From: Novosphingobium sp. CECT 9465
GTDB taxonomy: Bacteria > Pseudomonadota > Alphaproteobacteria > Sphingomonadales > Sphingomonadaceae
Assembly (NCBI RefSeq): GCF_920987055.1
Contig: NZ_CAKLBX010000001.1
Location: forward strand, 1,722,501 to 1,786,500
Length of the DNA: 64,000 nucleotides
Reading direction: 5' to 3'
Shown here: positions 56,854 to 64,000 of the stretch, one piece after another
How the letters are laid out: every line of letters begins with the position of its first letter
Numbering within the stretch: position 1 is the first letter of the stretch
Notes under the pieces: generated by a model
Told to the model about the DNA's origin: nothing
Seen by the model: the letters and a program-made list of their open reading frames with translations, nothing else
The model's database searches: none
Position numbers and translations under genes: made by a program

Positions 56854-57402
56854 ATGAAGCTTTCCCGGACCATATTTGCAACAGGTGCCCTCATCGCACT
56901 CGCGCAGGCGCAGGTTGCCCACGCAGCCGCAAACAACGCCTGCCTCAGCGAGGCCGAAGTGGGCGGCATGATCAGCTACGCCCTGCCTTCGGTGCTTGAC
57001 GGGGCGATGAAGGCCTGCAAGCCGCACTTGTCGTCCAGCGGCTTTTTCGCCACGCGCGGCAGTGCCTTCGCCGGGCAATATGCCGCGCGCAAGGATACAA
57101 GCTGGCCGATCGCCAAGAACGCATTCCTCAAGCTTGGGGGCACCAAGGACGCCTCGCTGAACAACACGCTCAAGGCGCTGCCCGATAGCGCCCTGCAACC
57201 TTTCGTCGAAGCGATGGTTTCGGAAATGGTCGGTGGTGAAATCAAGCCGGATCAATGCACCGCCATCGAACGTGGCGTACGCATCCTGTCTCCGCTTCCT
57301 GCTGAAAACACCGCGGAACTGATCACGTTCGTGGTCGTGCTGGCGGACAAACCGAAAAACGGCAAGCCGTCGTCGCTGCCGATCTGCAAGGCTGCGAACT
57401 GA
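56854..57402 (+). CDS. Secreted hypothetical protein
   Basis: 182 residues from ATG 56854, with AGGAG 8 nt upstream. A signal peptide (MKLSRTIFATGALIALAQAQVAHA) is followed by a mature domain with three to four Cys (NNACLSEAE, MKACKPHL, PDQCTAIE, PICKAAN), suggesting disulfides in the periplasm. No family recognised. It lies between ispDF and pncC and starts 19 bp after the ispDF stop. Confidence 0.7.
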   Translation: MKLSRTIFATGALIALAQAQVAHAAANNACLSEAEVGGMISYALPSVLDGAMKACKPHLSSSGFFATRGSAFAGQYAARKDTSWPIAKNAFLKLGGTKDASLNNTLKALPDSALQPFVEAMVSEMVGGEIKPDQCTAIERGVRILSPLPAENTAELITFVVVLADKPKNGKPSSLPICKAAN

Positions 57403-57406
57403 TATC

Positions 57407-57910
57407 ATGGACAGTATTCTTCCCGCCGAAATCGGCAATCTTGCGCGCCGCGTGATCGAGGAAAACGCCAAGCTCGGCCGCAAACTTGCCGTGGCCGAAA
57501 GCTGCACCGGCGGGCTGGTTGCTGCTGCGCTGACCGAAATTCCGGGAAGCTCTGCGGTGCTCGATCGCGGATTTGTGACCTATTCTAACGAATCGAAGAT
57601 GCAGGTTCTGGGTGTGTCCGAAGACGTGATCGACACGTTCGGCGCGGTTTCCATCGCGGTTGCATGGTCGATGGCGCAAGGCGCGCTCAAGAAGTCGGGC
57701 GCCGATGTTGCCGTGGCCATTACCGGCGTGGCGGGGCCGGATGGCGGCTCGGATCAGAAGCCGGTCGGCACGGTCGTCTTTGCCTGCGCCCGCAAGGACG
57801 AAGATCCTGAAGCGACCAATGCCGAACTGAAGTTCTTCGATGGCGTCAAGACGCGCGCCGACGTGCGTTATCAGGCGACGCTGGTAGCGCTGGAACTGCT
57901 GTTGCCGTAA
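57407..57910 (+). CDS. pncC: CinA-C family nicotinamide-nucleotide amidase
   Basis: 167 residues, the stand-alone C-terminal CinA domain. Motifs: AESCTGGLVAAALTEIPGSSAVL (with catalytic Ser region), GFVTYSNESKMQVLGV and AITGVAGPDGGSDQKPVGTVVFA. It deamidates NMN to nicotinate mononucleotide in NAD recycling. It starts 4 bp after the upstream gene. Its last 40 bp overlap the convergent ratA-like gene. Confidence 0.93.
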   Translation: MDSILPAEIGNLARRVIEENAKLGRKLAVAESCTGGLVAAALTEIPGSSAVLDRGFVTYSNESKMQVLGVSEDVIDTFGAVSIAVAWSMAQGALKKSGADVAVAITGVAGPDGGSDQKPVGTVVFACARKDEDPEATNAELKFFDGVKTRADVRYQATLVALELLLP

Positions 57911-58332
57911 AGCTGCTCCGCCCGCTTTTCGAACGCGGCCACCATCTTGCGAAATGCGCTGTCGAGATACTGGCCCGCCAGCTTTTCGAAGATGGCGTTG
58001 CGAAAAGCGAAATCGACGCAGAAATCGACGGTACACCCGCCATTTGCAGCCGGAGTGAACGTCCAGTCGTTTTCTAGGCTCTTCAGCGGGCCTTCGATAT
58101 ATTCGACCTTGATCGTGCGCGGGCGATCCTTGACCACGCGCGAGGTGAACTTTTCGCGCAGCGCGCTGAACCCCACCAGCATATCGGCAATCATCACCGT
58201 CTCGCTGTCAGACTTGATCCGAGTGGCTACCACCCAGGGCAGGAATTCGGCATAGCGGCGCACGTCGGCGACCAGATCGTATATCTGTTCGGCCGACCAT
58301 GGCAGTTCGCGCGTTTCGACGATGTGCGGCAA
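57871..58332 (-). CDS. RatA/COQ10-like ubiquinone-binding SRPBCC protein
   Basis: 153 residues from TTG 58332, chosen because AAAGGA precedes it and the product then begins PHIVETRELPWSAEQIYDLVADV, the normal family start. The START/SRPBCC fold is visible (ADMLVGFSALREKFTSRVV, LENDWTFTP, DFAFRNAIFEKLAG). Family members bind coenzyme Q in the membrane (COQ10) or, in E. coli, are annotated as RatA. It follows lipA after 16 bp, so it probably shares a transcript with it. Confidence 0.88.
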   Translation of the reverse strand: MPHIVETRELPWSAEQIYDLVADVRRYAEFLPWVVATRIKSDSETVMIADMLVGFSALREKFTSRVVKDRPRTIKVEYIEGPLKSLENDWTFTPAANGGCTVDFCVDFAFRNAIFEKLAGQYLDSAFRKMVAAFEKRAEQLYGNSSSSATSVA

Positions 58333-58348
58333 GGGACTGTCCTTTGCC

Positions 58349-59287
58349 TCAGGCCTTTTGCGAAGCCTTGGCGAGCTGTGCTTCACGCGCGGCGCGCATC
58401 TGCCGAAAATCGTCGCCGGCGTGATAGCTCGATCGTGTCAGCGGGCTTGCCGCAACTTGCAGGAATCCCTTGGCGCGGGCAATTGCGCCATAAGCGTCGA
58501 AGGCTTTCGGCGTTACGAATTCGATCACCTTGGCATGCTTGGGCGTGGGCTGGAGGTATTGCCCCATGGTCAGGAAATCGATCTGCGCGCTGCGCATGTC
58601 ATCCATCACCTGATGCACTTCGAGACGCTGTTCGCCCAGCCCCAGCATCACGCCCGACTTGGTGAAAATGCGCGGATCATGCCGCTTGACCTGCTCCAGC
58701 AGTCGCAACGAGGCATAGTAGCGCGCGCCGGGGCGGATCGTCGGATAGAGGCGGGGAACCGTTTCAAGGTTGTGATTATACACATCCGGCCCGGCATCGA
58801 CGATCGCCTCGACGGCGGCCTCCATCTTGTTGCGGAAATCGGGCGTCAGGATTTCTATGGTTGTGTCCGGCGTCATTTCCCGCAGCGCCTTGATCACCTT
58901 GACGAAGTGGCCCGCACCGCCATCCGGCAGATCATCCCGGTCGACCGACGTGATGACGATGTGCGTCAGCCCCATCTTGGCCGCTGCCGTGGCGACATTG
59001 ATCGGCTCCAGCGGGTCGACCGCGCGGGGCATCCCGGTCTTGACGTTGCAGAACGCACAGGCGCGTGTGCACACATCGCCCAGTATCATCACCGTGGCGT
59101 GCTTCTTGGTCCAGCATTCCCCGATATTGGGACAGGCTGCCTCTTCACAGACCGTATTCAGTCCCAATTCGCGCATCAGGGTGCGCGTTTCGCCATAGCC
59201 CTTGCTGGTAGGGGCCTTGACGCGGATCCAGTCAGGCTTGCGCTGGCGTTCGGGGCGCGGAACGGGGTTGGAGGCTAAGTCGTTCAT
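58349..59287 (-). CDS. lipA: Lipoyl synthase
   Basis: 312 residues from ATG 59287 (MNDLASN). Radical SAM enzyme that inserts two sulfurs into octanoyl groups on E2 subunits. Both clusters are represented: the auxiliary cluster ligands in [12 protein letters not shown] and the radical [13 protein letters not shown] (CX3CX2C). It supplies the lipoyl cofactor needed by the E2 proteins encoded at 1 and 30.6 kb. Confidence 0.96.
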   Translation of the reverse strand: MNDLASNPVPRPERQRKPDWIRVKAPTSKGYGETRTLMRELGLNTVCEEAACPNIGECWTKKHATVMILGDVCTRACAFCNVKTGMPRAVDPLEPINVATAAAKMGLTHIVITSVDRDDLPDGGAGHFVKVIKALREMTPDTTIEILTPDFRNKMEAAVEAIVDAGPDVYNHNLETVPRLYPTIRPGARYYASLRLLEQVKRHDPRIFTKSGVMLGLGEQRLEVHQVMDDMRSAQIDFLTMGQYLQPTPKHAKVIEFVTPKAFDAYGAIARAKGFLQVAASPLTRSSYHAGDDFRQMRAAREAQLAKASQKA

Positions 59288-59332
59288 CACGACCAGATAG
59301 GCGCAACTTCCAGCACTTGAAAGTCCCAATCT

Positions 59333-60007
59333 ATGCGAGCATTAGCGCAAGGCATGAACCATGAAGTCACACCCGAACTCGATCGGCTGATTGCCGGATA
59401 CCGCCGCTTCCGTGAACAGGCCTGGCACCCCAGGCTTGAACGCTGGGCGGAACTGAACGACGGCCAGCAACCGCAAACCATGGTTATCGCCTGTTCAGAC
59501 AGCCGGGTAGATCCGGCGCAGATATTCGATGTCGATCCCGGCGAGATATTTGTCGTTCGCAATGTCGCGGCCATGGTCCCGCCATTCGAGACGACACCGG
59601 GCCATCACGGCGTTTCAGCGGCATTGGAATTTGCGGTGCAGGTCCTGAAGGTCAAGGAAATCCTCGTCATGGGACACGGCCTTTGCGGGGGCTGCAAGGC
59701 GGCCCTGACGCAGGATCTCAAAGGCACAGAGCCAGGCGAAGGCGGCTTTATCGCTGACTGGATTTCGTTGCTCGACGGCGTCCGGGACGAGGTCGTCAAC
59801 ACGCATGGCACCACTGGCCGAGACGCGGAACGGGCGATGGAGCACGCCGGCGTTCGCGCCAGCATCGCCAACCTGCGCACGTTTCCCTGCGTGAAGCGCA
59901 AGGAGTCGCGTGGCGAATTGCGCTTGCGCGGGGCATTTTTCGCCATTTCCGACGGCCTGTTGCACATTCTTGATGAATCGACCGGAGATTTTTCTCCGGT
60001 AAGGTAA
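59333..60007 (+). CDS. Beta-class carbonic anhydrase
   Basis: 224 residues if started at ATG 59333; ATG 59354 is also possible (MNHEVTPEL). Zinc ligands are visible in ACSDSRVDP (Cys and Asp-Arg dyad) and [14 protein letters not shown] (His and Cys). It interconverts CO2 and bicarbonate in the cytoplasm. It is divergent from lipA over 45 bp and is followed by a strong terminator. Confidence 0.93.
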   Translation: MRALAQGMNHEVTPELDRLIAGYRRFREQAWHPRLERWAELNDGQQPQTMVIACSDSRVDPAQIFDVDPGEIFVVRNVAAMVPPFETTPGHHGVSAALEFAVQVLKVKEILVMGHGLCGGCKAALTQDLKGTEPGEGGFIADWISLLDGVRDEVVNTHGTTGRDAERAMEHAGVRASIANLRTFPCVKRKESRGELRLRGAFFAISDGLLHILDESTGDFSPVR

Positions 60008-60038
60008 GGCGGCAGCGCATCGCTATTCAAATCAAACA

Positions 60039-60066
60039 GGGCGGCCCGTGCAGGCCGCCCTTTTCA
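60039..60066 (+). terminator. Bidirectional rho-independent terminator
   Basis: Stem GGGCGGCC (60039-60046), loop CGTGCA, stem GGCCGCCC (60053-60060), then TTTTC. It ends transcription of the carbonic anhydrase gene. The convergent gene at 60088 ends 28 bp away, and the A-rich left side (AAATCAAAC) gives a moderate T-run on the other strand. Confidence 0.85.
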
Positions 60067-60087
60067 TTCACTACGCTTTGGAACCGA

Positions 60088-61413
60088 TCAAGGCATCGCC
60101 TGTGTGGTGGCAAAGGCCGACCACAACCGGGCCAGCGGTGCGCGAACGCCGCCAACCTGTGCGAACGAAGCCTTGGCTTCTTCGAACTTGTCCAGATCGA
60201 CTTGCGCGATGCCCAGGCGGGTCAGCGCGCGATCCTTGTCGATACCGCCTTTTTCGATCGCCATCTTGTACATTTCCTCAGCCTTTGCGGCTTCGTCGTA
60301 CGAGAGGTAGGCGTCGGCCATGGCCATCGCGCTCTTGCCGTCCTTGCCCGCGCGGGCTTCACGATCCAGTGCAGGCAGCGAAGCCTTGTCCGGTCCGATA
60401 CGGCCCTTGGCCTGCGACATGGCGTCCGCCAGGAATGGGTCGTTCGCCTTCAGCACACCGGCCTTGAGACCCATGTCACCAACCTTGACCACTTCGCCAG
60501 GCAGACGACGAGGGTCAGCTGCTTCGATGTATTCGACATATTCGCGCTCAACGTACTTCGGATCGTTCTGCAGCCCGCCCGAACGCAGCAGCAACCGGCC
60601 CAGATCCAGTGATTCCTGATTGGTGAAGGTGCCGAATTCGCGCACCAACTGCGCAGCCGCCAGCCAGTTGAGTGCGTTCGGATAGTTTTCGACCATCATC
60701 GTCGACCATGCGACAGCCTGCGGCCCCAGCTTGTTCTGATACGCGATCACGTTGGCGCGCTTGAACCAGCCTTCGGGAACCGGTGCACCAGCAGCCTTGC
60801 GCGCAGTGACAGCCATGTTGAGCGCCTCGAGCGCCTGCGGGTACTGCTTCTGCTGGGCATAGGCGTCAGCCAGCAATTCGGCGGCGCTTTCATCCTGGTA
60901 GTTTGCCTGGACGACCGGAGTCAGCGCAGCAATCGCGGCAGGAAAATCCTTGTTGCCATAGGCAAAGTTACCAAGGAAGAACTGGTATTCCATCATCTTG
61001 TCAGCCGGAACCAGTCCGCTGTCGAGCATGTTCTTCATGCCGCGCTGGCGCATGGCAACATCGTTCAGCGTGCCGCCGATGCTCACACCCCAGCCACCAG
61101 CGGCCATGCGATCAAGCGGGGTCTTCACGGCTGCTTCCGCAGCGCCCAATTCCGCCGTCGCATTGGCAAGAAGCGCCTTCTGCTCATCGGCCGAAGCGCC
61201 CTTCTTCTTGGCTTCGTCCAGCGCGGTCATGGTTTTCTGGATAGGGCCGGCCGCTGCAACGAACTCCTTCGAGTACGATCCCTTGGCGTCCTTCTTTTCC
61301 TTTTCCTTGGCAACCGCTGCGGTCGCGCCGACGGTCAATGCGCCTGCGCCGATGCCGGTGGCGAGCACAAGGGCCATGGCCGTCTTGCCGATCAACCCAA
61401 AAGTAGCACGCAT
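60088..61413 (-). CDS. Secreted TPR-repeat protein
   Basis: 441 residues from ATG 61413 (MRATFGLIGKTAMALVL), preceded by AGGAGA at about 10 nt. Signal peptide to about residue 35, a Lys-rich segment (KEKEKKDAKG), then helical repeats. TPR-like units appear at QFFLGNFAYGNKDFPAAIAALTPVV, LADAYAQQKQYPQALEALNMAV and near the C-terminus MADAYLSYDEAAKAEEMYKMAI. It probably acts as a periplasmic protein-interaction scaffold. Function unknown. Confidence 0.75.
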   Translation of the reverse strand: MRATFGLIGKTAMALVLATGIGAGALTVGATAAVAKEKEKKDAKGSYSKEFVAAAGPIQKTMTALDEAKKKGASADEQKALLANATAELGAAEAAVKTPLDRMAAGGWGVSIGGTLNDVAMRQRGMKNMLDSGLVPADKMMEYQFFLGNFAYGNKDFPAAIAALTPVVQANYQDESAAELLADAYAQQKQYPQALEALNMAVTARKAAGAPVPEGWFKRANVIAYQNKLGPQAVAWSTMMVENYPNALNWLAAAQLVREFGTFTNQESLDLGRLLLRSGGLQNDPKYVEREYVEYIEAADPRRLPGEVVKVGDMGLKAGVLKANDPFLADAMSQAKGRIGPDKASLPALDREARAGKDGKSAMAMADAYLSYDEAAKAEEMYKMAIEKGGIDKDRALTRLGIAQVDLDKFEEAKASFAQVGGVRAPLARLWSAFATTQAMP

Positions 61414-61726
61414 AAAATCTCGTCTCCTGTTCGACCGGATGCGGCGGCGGGGGAACTTGCCCCGCACCATGGCGCACCCTGTGTCCTCTCACCTTCAGAC
61501 GTTCCGCATGTGGCGCGGAATTTCGGCCTTGGCAACGGGGTGAGCGCTATCCTTTTCACCTTGAACGTCAATTGAATGACACCTCGTCCGAATATTCAGG
61601 CAATCCGTCGCAAGTGTGGAAAACCGGGGCCAAAACCGGGGCATCCGGCCGGTCTTGCTGGTCATCGCGGGTCATTTGTCCTAGGGCCTGACGCATCCTT
61701 GAAACAAAAACGAAAAAGCCACCACA
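61414..61726. other. Intergenic region between the TPR gene and gyrA
   Basis: Divergent spacer of 313 bp that must contain both promoters. I see a direct repeat AAACCGGGGCCA (61621-61632) followed by AAACCGGGGC (61633-61642), and an A-rich stretch (61701-61720) just before gyrA. No open frame or RNA gene recognised. Confidence 0.6.

Positions 61727-64000
<2,274 letters not shown>

Overview
This 64 kb window is a piece of a GC-rich alphaproteobacterial chromosome. The gene order and protein types point to the Sphingomonadales, most likely Novosphingobium or a close relative. The supporting evidence is the dusB-ntrB-ntrC-ntrY-ntrX-hfq-hflX order, an ispDF fusion, PhaR, a CvpA gene next to radA, an alphaproteobacterial style of starts and overlaps, and especially a double-domain Hfq. 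This assignment is inferred from content; no database was searched. Most of the window is core housekeeping sequence. There are no rRNA genes, prophage or CRISPR array.

Layout: (1) 1-4.9 kb: the 3' part of a branched-chain 2-oxoacid dehydrogenase E2 gene, a YdeI-family gene with an apparent frameshift, two nearly identical tRNA-Asp genes with matching promoters on either side of a DUF1993 gene, and a minus-strand block of zapA, a 6S RNA candidate, the 5-formyl-THF cyclo-ligase gene and a DUF2842 gene. (2) 5.1-11.6 kb: a central-carbon cluster of tkt, gap, a MOSC gene, pgk, class I fda and thiE; ThiE makes the TPP cofactor precursor that transketolase needs. (3) 11.6-30.5 kb: envelope, transport, translation and repair genes (L,D-transpeptidase, OPT transporter, efp, suhB, tRNA-Leu, an M20 peptidase, radA, cvpA, an IscU-like gene, an MFS permease, alr, phaR, proS, an M28 peptidase, rnr and a universal stress protein). 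(4) 30.6-33.4 kb: pyruvate dehydrogenase E2 and lipoamide dehydrogenase.

(5) 33.4-35.9 kb is the main accessory segment. It holds a possible outer-membrane-receptor remnant, an IS5-family element with a -1 frameshift, a small membrane protein and a VapBC45-like toxin-antitoxin pair, and it ends at the 3' end of a tRNA-Ser gene. It looks AT-richer than its surroundings. (6) 36-44.1 kb: a long co-directional series running from cell-wall enzymes (lytic transglycosylase, RlpA-like, D,D-carboxypeptidase) into tmk, holB, metG, tatD and an MBL-fold hydrolase, mostly with 4-bp stop/start overlaps. (7) 44.2-45.35 kb: an IS30-family element with recognisable terminal inverted repeats, lying directly upstream of mazG. 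(8) 46.2-55.6 kb, minus strand: dusB, two nitrogen-type two-component systems (NtrBC and NtrYX), the tandem hfq and hflX. hflX seems to start at a CTG codon overlapping the hfq stop. (9) 55.7-64 kb: ispDF, a secreted protein, pncC, a RatA/COQ10-like gene, lipA, a beta-carbonic anhydrase, a secreted TPR protein and the 5' part of gyrA, which runs off the window.

The most interesting observations are the covalently doubled and asymmetric Hfq coupled to a CTG-started hflX, the VapBC45-like island at tRNA-Ser, an IscU-like protein missing its third ligand cysteine, an RlpA-like protein missing a conserved acidic residue, and the duplicated tRNA-Asp units with copied promoters.
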